From contig JBBHKE010000229.1 in NCBI GenBank assembly GCA_037447655.1, positions 204,761 to 268,760 of the forward strand: a DNA stretch of 64,000 nucleotides, in the 5' to 3' direction. The notes under the pieces were generated by a model. It had not been told where the DNA came from, ran no database searches, and saw only the letters and a list, made by a program, of their open reading frames with translations. The translations under genes and the position numbers were made by a program. Origin of the DNA: Zygnema cylindricum (lineage: Eukaryota; Streptophyta; Zygnematophyceae; Zygnematales; Zygnemataceae). Each line of letters starts with the position of its first letter. Positions within the stretch are counted from its first letter, which is position 1. This document shows, piece after piece, positions 40,269-54,242 of this stretch.

Positions 40269-42489
40269 AGCTGCTCTATTAGTGGTAAAAAAAAGTAAGG
40301 GACAACAAAGAGCTCGGGCACTTCTTCTATCTGCGAGTGTCCGTACACCCTCCCCTCATGAACATGCCACTAGCGCTTGAAGAGCACTGCCATCGCCATC
40401 TTCACAGCCCGAGAGAGAAATCCTCAACCGCACGTGCGGATCTTCCCGCAGTGCCAGAGAGGCAGAAAGAGGGCCGAGATTGAAGAACTTCTTCAGTGAC
40501 AGAGACCCACCCTTTACAGAGTGCAGTATTGAGAGGAGGGGAAAAGCTGGAGATTTGACGGTCAGGATCTCGCGACGACCTTCACCTGCCTGCCAAAAAT
40601 CCCGTCTGCATCGCAAAAGTCCGTCCGCCGGGACAGGGAACAATCATAAAGGACGTGCAGGGAACGGTAGAACAAGAGGTACGTTTCTTTGTGTGTCTGT
40701 ACGGAGCACTTGCCAGCTGCGTCGGCTGGATGGCCCTGTACGCGGCCTGCGGAGTTGGAGCGAGCAGGATTCTGAGGGCAGATCCGTACTATTGGTACAA
40801 AATCCCTCCACTTGTGACGGGACGCTGCGTAGCGAACTGTTGCAACAGCCAAAAGAGAGGATACGGTCGCTTGCGTGACGGTTGCTACATGAAACGATAT
40901 TACAGCGATAAAAACAATACTCCTGTCGCGGATTTTTCTAGCAAACGGACAAAAAACAACGTTAATCACGCTAAATGTTCTTGTGTTAACGATGATTCGT
41001 TTCGCGGTTCAAGATCTTCCACGTTGGTCGTAACAAGATTCAAATAACTAACGTTGAAAGAGTCTTGCTGCTAAATAATTATTTCTTATTTACTTTAACA
41101 ACGATTCCAGGACGGTCCACCGCCCCATTGCTATTAGGGTGAATAACTCTTGTTCCAGTGAATGTTCTTTTGACCAGAAATCATAAATTACCATTAACAA
41201 AACTATTAGAACGCTCAAAAAAATATGTAGTGTTGTTCAATTTTATAAATTGTTGGGGCTAATAGTTCACCGAGTTCAATATTAATAGATACCACACCGC
41301 CGATCCTTATTAAAGTTAATACACTAATTTGGTCGCTATTTTTTTTGGCTAAAAATCATAAAATAGTGTTAACAACACTATTGAAAGAAATGGACGAAAA
41401 TCTGCCACATCCCTTGGCACTAAATTAGTATTATAATTTCTAATTTCTAATTTCGCATTAACACTAATAAATCCTTAAAACTACTTGATGAGTGTATTTT
41501 GTGTATCGGAACCTTATCGGATAAAACCATTTTAATAATTATGTTTGATTGAGAGATAAGTATATCCGCACAAAAAAGTAGGATTCATGGCACAAAATAG
41601 TGTCGGTGCGAGAAGAGGGCGAGGTGGAGAGGGGCAAAATATCCCTTTGTTTGGGATGACGGATTGTCGATGTTAGATGTTGTTCGGATAAGAAACCGAT
41701 AATGTCGGTTTTCTATCTCTATAACATCGGTACCAATACATAATATATCGTGCCAATACGTCGCTTATCAGTAGGCAAAAAAAAAAGGATATCAGTTATC
41801 GCCAAATGGTTGTCGATGCACAACATTAATAGATAGATAATTTTCATTGACTGCAATGGTTTTTCCCTATACGATACTCATCGCATTATTTAAAATAATA
41901 CCTTGTTTTGCGACTAAAACAACAACTTACAACACCATTATATTATTTTGCCAACGAGTTTATAACACTGCACCGATCTGTAGGTTAGAGATGCGTCACC
42001 ACATACATCATTATCCTCCACTCGTAGAGTTAATCGTATATAGGTTACGTTGCAGGTTACATTCCATCATCACGCAAAGCAATATCCATCACCTATACAA
42101 TTGAGGAAATAAGACAAGAGTACTTCAATTTTACTAACCATTCTCTTTTGTGGTAACGAATTACGATTGTGCGTCACTTATTTAATAGACGATATCAATT
42201 TTTAACAAACATTATTTGCATTACTACTATATGTTATTACAACTAAACAAAAAACGGAAAAAAAACATCATTATTGTGTATCTATATCAACTTATATAAA
42301 TAGAAAAAAACAATCACTCGCATGGATGGTTCAAACATTTCACCTATTTGTCAATTTATGCTATAAACTTTTTTCATGCATCAAACATAATGTTTATATC
42401 ACAATTATGATTCGAACGAAAACTACATAGTTGTTTATTTTCAGCATTAGTTGCTCCAAAGACAAAAAAATACAAAATAAATTACTCAA
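40269..42489. other. ROP upstream region and AT-rich spacer with MITE fragments
   Basis: The first few hundred bases are the ROP promoter and 5' UTR (- strand) and are GC-richer than average. The open frames at 40480-40878, 40655-41047 and 40562-40969 overlap one another on both strands and show no domain. From about 41100 to 41480 there are fragments of the TACACCG MITE family (GCTATTAGGGTGAATAAC, CACACCGCCGATCCTTATTA). At about 41680-41835 there is a decayed hAT-like end (CGATGCACAACATTAATAG). Confidence 0.4.
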
Positions 42490-44789
42490 ATATGACCTTC
42501 AACATATTAGCGACTTGAAACGAACTCGAAAGAAGTTTTGGGCCGAAGCAATGAACTGTGCAAATTGTCTCAAGAATATAGTTCTTACTTCAGCAGCAAA
42601 AGGCTAAACACCCTATGAGAGATGGACACGCCGAAAACCAGATGTTTCACACTTAAAGGTTTTCGGTAGTCAAGGGTTCAGTTTAGACACAGATCAGACA
42701 AACTGGAAGTTAGACCCAAAAGGAAAACAAGGATATCTACTAGGATATGATGAAGATATAAAAGGATATAGAGTCTATGATCTCAAAAGAGAGGATATTA
42801 TCCTAGTGAAGAATCTAGTGGTTATGGATGAAGGAAAATCTATGGATCCCTTTAAGCTTACAAGACAGTCAGAATCAGATTTGAGTCAGAAAAATCTGAT
42901 GACTTTGAGCTTCCTAACTATCCAGGGTTTCAAAATGATGATGATCTTGCAGGTACAGATCAGATAGAGAAAGACCCAAATTTGACACCGTTAATATTAA
43001 TTCCAACCGAAGCGGAAGACGTGGTGGAAATCGATCCGGAATCAAGGGATAGGGGAGAAGTAGAAACTGTTCGGAAGAATCCAAGAGAGCCATCTATTCC
43101 GGCAACCGAGTTTGAGGGTGGAAGAAGAAGTTGCAAAAAACTGCAAGAGAGGTAAGCTAACAATAAGGTAACCAAACTGTCTCACCCAGATGAACCTCAA
43201 ACTTATAATGAGGCAATGACTTGTCCTGAGAGAAACCGGTGGAAGACAGCCATTAATGAGGAGATGGCCTCAACTATGGCGGCCGATACATGGGAATTGG
43301 TGGATTATTCTCCTGACAGGAAGCCAATTGGGTGTAAGTGGGTGTTTAAGTTGGAAACTCAACCCGGATAACACCATTGAGCGCTACAAGGATCAGTTAG
43401 TGGCAAAGGGATTTACCCAGAAAGAGGGAATTGACTACGAGGAGACTTTTGCTCCGGTCGTCAGGTTTCTTTCGGTTCGGATAATTCTTTGCATGGCAGC
43501 AGCAAAAGACATGGAAGTGCATCAAATAGACATAAAGACAACCTTCCAACATGGAGAGTTAGAAGAGGAAATTTTTATGCGAGAACCCGAGGGATTTGAG
43601 GAGCAAAGGGAGGAGAGCAAGGTATGCCGATTGATCAAATCTTTATATGGGCTGAAACAGGCGCCCCGGCAATGGAACAAGAAGCTCGATGAGTTTCTTA
43701 GAGGTTAGGGATATATTCGGATCATCTCAGATCACTCCATTTATTTGTTTGAAGATGAGGAAGGAATTATTTTTATTGCAATTTATGTTGATGATTTGCT
43801 TGTTTTAAGTAAATCTATGGATTAAATAAATAAGTTGAAAAATGATATAAAAGGAAGATTTGAGATGAAGGATATGGGAGAAGCAATGTATATTTTGGTA
43901 ATTCAGGTAGAGAGAGACAAAGATAAAAAGATAATAAGATTAACTCAAAAAGATGTTATTGGAAACATGTTATAAAAATTCCAAATGGGTAAGGCTAATA
44001 CTTGTACAACTCTTATGGAATTAAAGAAGGGAAGTGCCGGGAGTGTGGAAGAGGGAGTTATAATCTGAGATGATGAGGTAGGCCCGGAAGAGAAAAGATA
44101 TATGCAGACCATCCCTTATAGACAAGTAGAGGGCAGCCTAATATATTTCTTGAATTGTACTCGTCCGGACATAACCGCAGCTGTAGGAGTACTAAGTAGG
44201 AATCTGAATGCTCCCACTAAGAAAGATTGGGAGGCAGCTAAGAGTGTCCCTAGATATGTCATATGGACTAGGTATTTAAGGTTGCATTTGGGTGGGAACA
44301 AACTGACATCACCACTTGGAGTGATGCCAGTTATGCGGATGCTCTTATGAGGAGATGCACATCTGGATATGTATTGTATGTGGGTGATGGGGCTTGTTGC
44401 TGGAGCAGCAAGCACCAAAAGGTCATTGCTCAGTCCACCATAGAGGCTGAGTACATGGCTTCTTGCTTTGCAGTAAAAGAATTAATGTGGGTCAAGTCTT
44501 TGCTTGGTGAGCTTGGTCATCTTAAGAGTGGTGTCCCAAAAATGTTTTGTGATAATCACGCTGCCATTGCCATTTGTGCCAATCCTAAACATCAATTTAA
44601 AGCCAAACACATACACATTAGACTTAGCTTTGTTAGGGAGAAAAGAGAAAAGAAGATAATCAGTTTGGAGTATATCCTGTTAGTTAAATGGTAGCAGATA
44701 TAATGACCAAACGTGTGCCTCCCCCTAAACTAATTTTCTGTCAAAGAAGTGTTGTTTTCAAAAAAAGAGTGACCGGAAAATAAAAGGAA
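42490..44789 (+). pseudogene. Ty1/copia polyprotein remnant (integrase, RT, RNase H)
   Basis: The order integrase, reverse transcriptase, RNase H is that of Ty1/copia. The start is a partial integrase core (KKFWAEAMNCANCLKN, then TPYERWTRRKPDVSHLKVFG), with gag and protease missing. Reverse transcriptase follows from about 43190 (QTYNEAMTCPERNRWKTAINEE, the KARLVAKGFTQ-like stretch at about 43400, then HQIDIKTTFQHGELEEEIFM and SLYGLKQAPRQWNKK), with the catalytic YVDD at 43784-43795. RNase H is at about 44350-44690 (CTSGYV, STIEAEYMA, FCDNHAAI). The sequence ends ADIMTKRVPP. Several in-frame stops (e.g. near 42606, 43155, 43707, 43823) and frameshifts (near 43365 and 44340) make it inactive. 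Confidence 0.9.
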
Positions 44790-45831
44790 TGTAGAAATTA
44801 AAGGTTATTTTAGTATTTTCTAGGTTTTGTAAAATGCAAAAAAGAAGCAGAGGCAGTCTGCCTCTAACTCCTCTCTCCAACTCCCACACTTGTCGCAGTC
44901 ACTGAAAGTTGGAGAGGGAGATAGAGCCATGGCCACCTATGCTATCCCGACGGGGACAGACATTAGGTTGGTATATATTACCAAAATATATCTTGACGGA
45001 TCCAGGATTTGAACGTGGTACCTGCTGTCCGTTAGGTTAGCCGGTAGCCGGTTACCTTAGCCAATTTGTCTAAGATGAAGGTTAGAGGATATAAGGTCTC
45101 GTAGCTATTTAAATGTTAACACGTAGGATATTTCATTTAATGGCATATTTAGACATAGATACATTTTTGTAATGTATGGTGTATGGAAAATCCGAAACGG
45201 ATACCGCGCATCTTGTTTTTAAAACGAAACAAATACTTCGCAAGTATTTATCACGGCCACGATTGTAATCCGGCTTAATCGTACAGCCACGAAGCATGCC
45301 GAGAACGCGGAATAAGTTTTTGGCGGTTTGCGATTGATGTCACATCAATTGCCACGTGGCACAATCACAATGGATTACGGCATCTGCCGAGATTACAGAT
45401 ACGAATCCAAAAGTAACATATGTCGACTTGTTGGCCATGTCGTACAATGGTTTTACAAAAAGTACACCAACACCCGTACCTTTATGTACGATACAGTATT
45501 ATAACTGGTGCCGTACATCAATAGATAGAGTTTTAGAGAGTGATAGGACTTAGAAAAATTTGATAGATTGGTCCCTCTCTCCCAAAGAGCTTCTGTATAA
45601 AAGGTGAACTTTGACCCTTCATAACTTAGTACTCAGGGGAGGAAATTCAAAGATTATTTTTGCTATCTACTCAGGGGAGTCTTCCCTTCACAAGGGTGAA
45701 GGTGGTTAGAGTTTTTGTCTGCCATGGTGGCAGTTATTCTTGCTGAAACACAAAAGGGTCAGGGTTATCTTAGAGGCTTCGTGTGAGCTGCCTACTCTGA
45801 GGACCTATGGAGGTCTCAGAGTTGAAGTACA
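44790..45831 (+). mobile_element. 3' LTR of the Ty1/copia element
   Basis: It starts TGTAGAAATTAAAGG after a purine-rich AAAAGGAA and ends about GTACA. It aligns along its whole length by eye with the solo LTR at 61573-62576: shared TATTTTCTAGGT, GGCAG.CTGCCTC.AACTC, GAGCCATGGC, ACTCAGGGGAGTCT and ATGGAGG. TG...CA ends are conserved. No 5' LTR partner was found, so the element is 5'-truncated. Confidence 0.8.
45000..45066 (-). other. tRNA-like sequence inside the copia LTR (antisense)
   Basis: On the minus strand an A-box-like TGGCTAAGGTAACCGG is followed at normal spacing by a B-box-like CGTTCAAATCC. The solo LTR has a comparable sequence at the same distance from its start (about 215-221 bp). 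The arms fold poorly, so this is a relic or mimic, not a tRNA gene. Confidence 0.45.
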
Positions 45832-47573
45832 AGATAGATTAAGAGAAAGAAAGAGAGAGAGTGGAAAGAACAGAGGGGGGAGATTAATAAATATAAGGTA
45901 TAGAAGAGAATTAGAGAGAGAGGGGGAGCATGGGAAGAAGAGGAGGAAATATAATATTAGGAAAGGAGTACGCAATGGAATAGAAGGGAGAGGGAGAGAA
46001 TGGGAAAAAAAGAGTGATAGATAGTTGTCGGGAAAGTATATGGGACAAAATGCATAAGATAGAGAAAGTGGAAAGAAGATAGTGATAGCCAATAATTGGT
46101 AAATGGTACAGAACGGGACAAGACAAAGGGAGAATTTGAGAAGAAGTGAGTGCGAGAGAGAGTAGAGAAAGAGGACGATAAGAATGAAAGAATTTTGACA
46201 ATGCGAAGAGGGTGAGGGAGTGAGAAAGGAAAAACTGATAGAGAGGGAAAGAGAGTGAGAGAGGGATGAAATATCGGATACAGCAACACATTTACTCGTG
46301 TTTTTCTTCGTATATCATATAAGATGACGTGCCCTTCTATGTTGTATTGCCATGTTATCGATAACCCTAATACTATTGTAAACCCCAAACTTATCCATGG
46401 CATAGTGGATGTCGCTTTATCACGAGAGGCGACGGATCGACGCATTTTTTTTTTAATGGATTTTTTTTTGTGAAAATGGCCTCGCGATATTCGCACGTCA
46501 CCCACTTGCTGACCAGGATGTGGATGCGATTAGTCAGAAAAAGAATCTGCTTTTTGTGTTCTGTCTGCATTCCTTGCTTTTTTGTTATCTTTTCAGGTTT
46601 TCAATGCGCCGCATTTTTTTTCATCTTAAATTGTGTAACTTTACTCTAATATGTACACATTATGACTCTAATTTGGTGACATTATGTGTGTGAAACCCTA
46701 TTATAAAGTAAAACTTAATTCTAATCAAGGTACATTTCGTTTATAGGTTTGATATTACGTTATGTTTCCATTTGACCAAGTAATAGGGTACATGTGTACT
46801 CTATTAAGTTATATGTACCTCAAATACAGTTCAAATGGCAACTTGATAGAATTAACTTTCTACAATTATTTAACATGTGTAAGCACGTGACAATATGCTT
46901 TCGTAACATATCCATTTTTTCGCATGTGAACATGTCATCCGTTCACATTATCACATGTAAAAACATACGTCTGAATATATGCGAACGCCTACGTTGCAAA
47001 ATCGACTTGACATTTACTTTAACCGCAGTTATGTATGCGACCGATATATGTTCATTACAATTTTCGTACTATTTTCAGTAACGAAGTACGATGATGTACG
47101 AACAACTACCCTTTGTACACCACACTATTCATAAAATATGTACGCTAACACCATTGACGCTAGTTCACAAGAACCGTAACTAACGTCACGGAAAAAAATT
47201 AGAAGTTGTCACTGTATTTTGGGTATCAATGTCAAAATTATGGGGCGCCGATATTGAGTACATAAGTCTAATAACGATTCACAGTGTACTGCACTGAAGA
47301 GGTCGCAAACGGCCAACCGAAACTGTGACCAACCGTTAACCGACCACCCGCGCCGGATCTGGAACGGATTTGGTTGCCAGATTTTGAGGGCCGGGCAGTT
47401 GCTGTCGGTTGATTCACCAGAAAAAAAAAATGGTCGGTTACAGTCGGTTAACAAAAAAACCAAAAAAAATGAAAATTTTGTATTGTCCATATAATCCAAC
47501 ATTATTGTACGTTGTACTCTTTGGTATCGTGGAAGTACGTGACCTCATGATTGGCGTCTCAAATCTGACACGG
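45832..47573. other. Purine-rich block and AT-rich spacer
   Basis: About 45840-46290 is a GA-rich block (AGAGAAAGAAAGAGAGAG, GAGAGAGAGGGGGAG). Open frames over it are low complexity. At about 47090-47290 there is a fragment ending TCTAATAACGATTCACAGTGTAC, the right end of the TACACCG MITE family. Nothing else recognised. Confidence 0.45.
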
Positions 47574-48118
47574 TACATCGTCAATCGCTATTAGAATAAA
47601 GGAATAAATAGCGTAAAACAAAAATTAGTGTTATTAACACTAATCGGGATTTTTTTTTGTTTGAGAAAAAAAATATATACTTATTAATCCCTAACTGTAA
47701 TTTGGGTTGTCATGAATAAATACTCGCCCTTTCGATGTCTATTGTAATATGTGTACTTGTACAAAATCTAACAATTCGTACGCCGTCGCGCTGTTCACAC
47801 GGATGAACATATGAGAACGTGATTTTTGTCGACGAGTTTGCGTCTCTTTCTTCCAATGCACATTCACATGTATGCGCAATAATTTTAAGTGTCTTTTTAT
47901 GCCTTTGTAATTCAAAAAGTACCATTTTGTATTGAGATACCATGTCCGTACGCCACACTATTCCATGGAAATGTACTTCCATTATTAATGCTAATTGAAA
48001 AAAACCCTAATTATAATAATGAAAAAAATATAATTTTGGATTGTATTTCAGGTTTATTTTTTTGAAAAGAGGGCACCGAATTAGCGTTATTTACTCTAAT
48101 AACGATTGGCGGTGTAGT
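47574..48118. mobile_element. TA-flanked MITE, copy B (about 545 bp, uninterrupted)
   Basis: Left end TACATCGTCAATCGCTATTA and right end reverse complement TACACCGCCAATCGTTATTA. It matches copy A closely outside the 738-bp insertion of copy A and gives the empty-site reference for that insertion. No transposase. Confidence 0.8.
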
Positions 48119-48534
48119 ACACTATTCATTTCGCAAATCTTAGGGAACGCGACGAATCGTAATTATTGGCTTATTCATACGTCGTACATTAGTTAATTTT
48201 GTACTTTTTCGGTTACGGGCGGGCACGGTCAGTCGCGAGAAACCGAGCTTCGGTTAACTTTTATTTACGTAAACGTCGGCCGGTTAACGGTTATCAATTT
48301 TGGAGCGTGACATAAGCCGGTCGGGCGTCGGTTATTCAGATATTGAAAAAAGTAACGGTCGGTTTCGGTTATGTAAAATTTTGACTTTTGCGACCTCTGC
48401 CTCTTGGTGGAGACAAATGGCGATATCAACTATCGGCTCGATATTATGCATGTACTTCTTGAATTATGCATGGACCGCCCATTATGTTCGTCAATTTAGG
48501 AGCTGATCCCTTAGGTAGACGTTGTCGTTTTTTG
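48119..48534. other. Short spacer
   Basis: No gene or repeat end recognised. It contains CGGTTAACGG / GGTTAAC strings also seen at about 47280-47450. Confidence 0.3.
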
Positions 48535-49347
48535 TAGTGTTGGGTATCGGGTAGTTTCATATCGTTATAATTTCGATATTCGATATATCGAATATCGATC
48601 GAGCAGATTCCTCGATATATCGTACCGGAACCAACATAAATTATCGCGATATATATCGCAAAAATTGCATATCCGTACAGCCAGAGTACGGAAAACCGTA
48701 CGAAATAGAGTACGGAGAATCGTACGATGTGGGGGGGGGGGGTTTGAAAAAAAATTGTAAAATTTTCATTTTCGATATATCGTCGATACGATATATCGGC
48801 GATATATCGCGATGATTTGAAATTCGATATATCGAAGCGATATATCGAATATCGGGTACATGAAATTCGATATATATCGAATATCGGCAATGGGTCCTCG
48901 ATACCCAACACTAATTGATAATACCTTTTTTGGCTTGCCGATAATCGATATGTTGCACGATATATCGACAGCGGTGATATCGCCAATAGAAAACCGAGTA
49001 CGTTGGTTTTTTATCGTGATAACACAGTATCGATAACTATCGGCAATAATTATACGGTTCAAACCGTACGATTGTACAGTTTATTCCATCTTATTGAGTC
49101 GTCGCTATGCCGTTACACAGAGTAAAGTATATTTTGCTACACGTGGCATGCCACACTATATAAATTGAAAAATATAATACTGTATATTATAAAGTACTAT
49201 AATATAGCGTACTATATTTTTCCCAGTTATCGCCGATAAGGAATTTGTTGGTCTCGAAGCGATATATCATAACCATTGAGTTCGATAACCAATGTTTATC
49301 AATATCGATGTTATCACGATAATATTATTGCCGATACACAACACTAC
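48535..49347. mobile_element. One or two adjoining hAT-like MITEs with CGATATATCG arrays
   Basis: The unit 48535-48913 has TIRs TAGTGTTGGGTATCG and CGATACCCAACACTA. Its interior is crowded with CGATATATCG-type palindromes and a run of about 13 G near 48730. Directly to its right a second sequence runs to CCGATACACAACACTAC at 49347, the same right end as the 6612 element. The first unit probably inserted into or next to the second. A clear TSD was not found. Confidence 0.6.
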
Positions 49348-49374
49348 TATTTTGTAGTTAATTAATTGTTAGAT

Positions 49375-50765
49375 GTTGTTACGTTGCATTGGTGAATCGT
49401 GCGTCCGCGAGAGTTGACGATGGTTCGAATCGCAACACACGATTCGATTCCTTGTGCGTGTGGACATTTATGTTTCGCGTCACAATGTACTTTTTCTACA
49501 ACCGATATTGTTTCATTTTGTTGTGGAAATTTATGATTTCCTATCGCGTATGTAACTATGGTAGAGCATATACAACTATACCATTTGGAGATGACTGCGT
49601 ACATATTTTGTGTAATTATTTTTACGTTTGTCATTTGACTATTCCTTGTTATTTGCGCTATATACGCATTGCGACTCAATTTTGCGTCGGTCAAACTATA
49701 GTTCAATTGTATTGAATGCACCTTGGTGTACTTTGTGGTTTCGTTTGTAAACGTCGTTTGATTGGTATACTCTTGTCGGCGTTAAAGGAAGGGTTTGGTT
49801 TTAATTCATTACTTTATGTTTTTATTAAATATATATGAGGCGTAGAGAGATAAATTATCAATGAGTTAGCATCGGTGCTTCTTCGAGTGTATATAACTTA
49901 TAGAAGTTTAACAATTTAGTGGAGATTATCAATGAGCGAGTTCTTCCCCTTTCATATAATTAAGAGTTTAAAAGAGCTTGAAAGTGAGTGAAAATTATGT
50001 AAGAAAAGTGATGGTTGGAATATACCGCCTTCTATAAAGTATTAATCTTACGTGTATTTGTGTTATGCTTCAGCTTGTAGTTGCACTATGTCTTTCGTCT
50101 AAATACAAAAAATACCACTTCACGCATACCAATATATTCCAGAGATAATTTTTCTTACATAATATTCATTCACTCTCAAAACTCTTATAAGCTTTTAATC
50201 ATATGAAAGGGGAAACACTCCCTCATTAATAATCCACTAAGTTGTTACACTCATCCGACTCTGTGGTACGCTCCAAAGAGAAAAAATGTCAGCTCTTTGA
50301 TAAATCGCCTTTCCGTACGCTTCACATATTTTTCTCCAAAACGTAAATTAACGAACCAAACAAACCGTACATTAAATGCTTTAATCGCATACCAATTAAG
50401 CGGCGTCTAAACAACACAACAAAGTACACCAAGGTGCATTAAACATAATTCAACAACAATTGACTGATGCGAAACCGAACCTTGAATGCGTTGCCTCCGT
50501 TCTAGTCAATAACATTTGACAAATCAACAATACTATGCCATAGTTGTCCGTACAATACCAAAAGTACACACGTGAGCGAAAACTAAAAAACTCCAGAACA
50601 AAATGAAACAGTATCAGCCGTACAAAGTTTACGCCGCAGCGCGAAACAAAAATTTCCACACCGACGCGAAATTTAATCGTGCGTCACAAACTCTAGTACG
50701 TCAATTCTTGCGGACGCGCGATTCAACGGTGTAACATAAGCATCTGAATGAACCAACAACCAAGT
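49375..50765. mobile_element. Large foldback (inverted-repeat) element, about 1.4 kb
   Basis: The left arm (49375 to about 50035) and the right arm (about 50135-50765) are reverse complements of moderate identity, and the middle is only about 100 bp. Matching landmarks: GAATCGTGCGTCCGC (49395) with GCGGACGCGCGATTC (about 50711); TGCACCTTGGTGTACTTTG (49719) with CAAAGTACACCAAGGTGCA (50421); CCCCTTTCATATAATTAA (about 49946) with TTTTAATCATATGAAAGGGG (about 50194). No protein recognised. The frames 49389-49715 and 49362-49721 lie within an arm. Confidence 0.75.
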
Positions 50766-51579
50766 ACAAACTAACCAATTTGACACGACGAGCGAAATAC
50801 ACACCGACAAAGTACGACAACACAATATTACTTTAATATAAGGGACCATTACGACCTATATGACAATAATCGTACAGTGAACTAACTCCCCCCCCCCCCA
50901 CCAACACTTAAATAAAATAGAACGTGAATTACTACGATGCACAAAATACCAACTTAATTAAATGAACCAACAACAGTAAATTGACAACGACAGTGACACA
51001 AATTCCCACAATGAAAAACTTTACAACCCCCCTTTTAAAGTGGGAATTTTAAAACCGTGGCTTAAAATCCAAAATAGTAGAAACACACATACGTGCACTC
51101 ATCGAAGACACGGAACAGTTTACTACACATCAATTAAGAATATGAACTCTGCACCAAATAATGAACATAAAAATATAACAACGACCTACCGAAACAATAA
51201 ACTAAGGTACTAAACGAAACATCAACCTCCATGCTATTTCGATTGATCTACCAAACCAAACAGTACTCCAACATAATAGTTGTTTGTGGGTAGACACAGT
51301 CTAGGTTTTATTTTTTTGTAGGCGGTGTAACTTAAGTATTTTCAACTCTTTTTGTTTTGGTTCCTTGCTTTTGTTAGTAATGTTTTGTTTCGTTTCATTT
51401 TTTAGTCGTAGCATAATTTCTTGTGACTTTTGTAGTCTCCAAATGTTGTTTTACCCCTTTTGTACACAGATGGTTTTGCCATCGAATTTTTTGCAATAAT
51501 GATTATTTCCTTTATGTAATGTAGAATTAGTGAATTACGCTTGAATCGGGTAATTGATTAACGGGTTGCAGTTCAGTTC
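50766..51579. other. Spacer upstream of actin
   Basis: AT-rich, with a run of about 13 C near 50888. At about 51310-51510 it resembles the right end of the T-rich element at 17210-17907 (CCCCTTTTGTAC, then CAGATGGTTTTGCCATCG). Confidence 0.4.
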
Positions 51580-51585
51580 TATAAA
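51580..51585 (+). promoter_or_regulatory. Putative actin TATA box
   Basis: TATAAA lies about 120 bp before the end of the putative leader exon (51704), which would place a start site near 51610. Confidence 0.45.
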
Positions 51586-51704
51586 CTAAAGCAACTTGTA
51601 GCACAAGTTTTTCTGCTTAAAGTCTCGGACATCATTCCTGGTCATCAACTACTGCACGTCTACCGTTAAGTGCGATTCTTCCTGGCGGACACCAAACTTC
51701 CAAG

Positions 51705-52343
51705 GTAAGTACAGTGGCTGTACCGAGCAAGTACCTTAACTGTACTATATAGTACGCACACTGATTAGACAGGTACACGATCTGTACGGCCGGACGAATG
51801 CTACAGCCGCTTCAAGTCCCGGACCGTACCCTCCGTGCCCCGGCCGTAATTGAGGCCCTCCGATCTGCCGTCAGAAGACGAAGACTGGAATCAGTACTAT
51901 GCAAGGGACGGTGAGATGAGCGCGTTGACACTCAACCTCCGGATGCCCGCGCCTGAAGTAGTGAACGTCAGTAGGTGCAATGTTTTAACTAACATCTCCA
52001 TCTACAATTGCCTTGCCTGGCTTCTTGTTTCACTTCATCACTTGCTCAAGCTTCTCTTCTCTTGTTTTCCTGGGATCTGCCCGATCAAGGTCTGTGAGCA
52101 AATTACGTGCAAGGTTATCTTTTTCTCTTGTTTATGTCTATGCGCGTATTCTGGATTACGTTGGTGAATGTCGATGCTCTCCGTAACGTTAATGTTGTCA
52201 CCCATGGGTTTCATTAACTTTTGAATTAATTTTTACCGATTTTTCTTCTTGGCTTTTCACTGGTAGCTGATCTAGCTAAGACTGTGAATCAAATCTTCAC
52301 AATAGATATCTCCTGACTTTTCTTTGATTTTGTGGTTTCACAG
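51705..52343 (+). other. Leader intron in the actin 5' UTR
   Basis: A consensus donor CAAG|GTAAGT at 51701-51710 and an acceptor TTTCACAG at 52336-52343, 15 bases before the ATG, bound a 639-bp intron. Leader introns of this kind are a known feature of plant actin genes and often raise expression. The frame 51850-52167 lies within it and shows no domain. Confidence 0.7.
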
Positions 52344-52358
52344 CTGTAAGCAGAAATC

Positions 52359-54242
<1,884 letters not shown>

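Noticed and set aside
40480-41047. Overlapping 130-aa frames upstream of ROP on both strands
   Set aside because: No domain, both strands equally open, and the position fits the GC-richer 5' UTR and promoter of the ROP gene.
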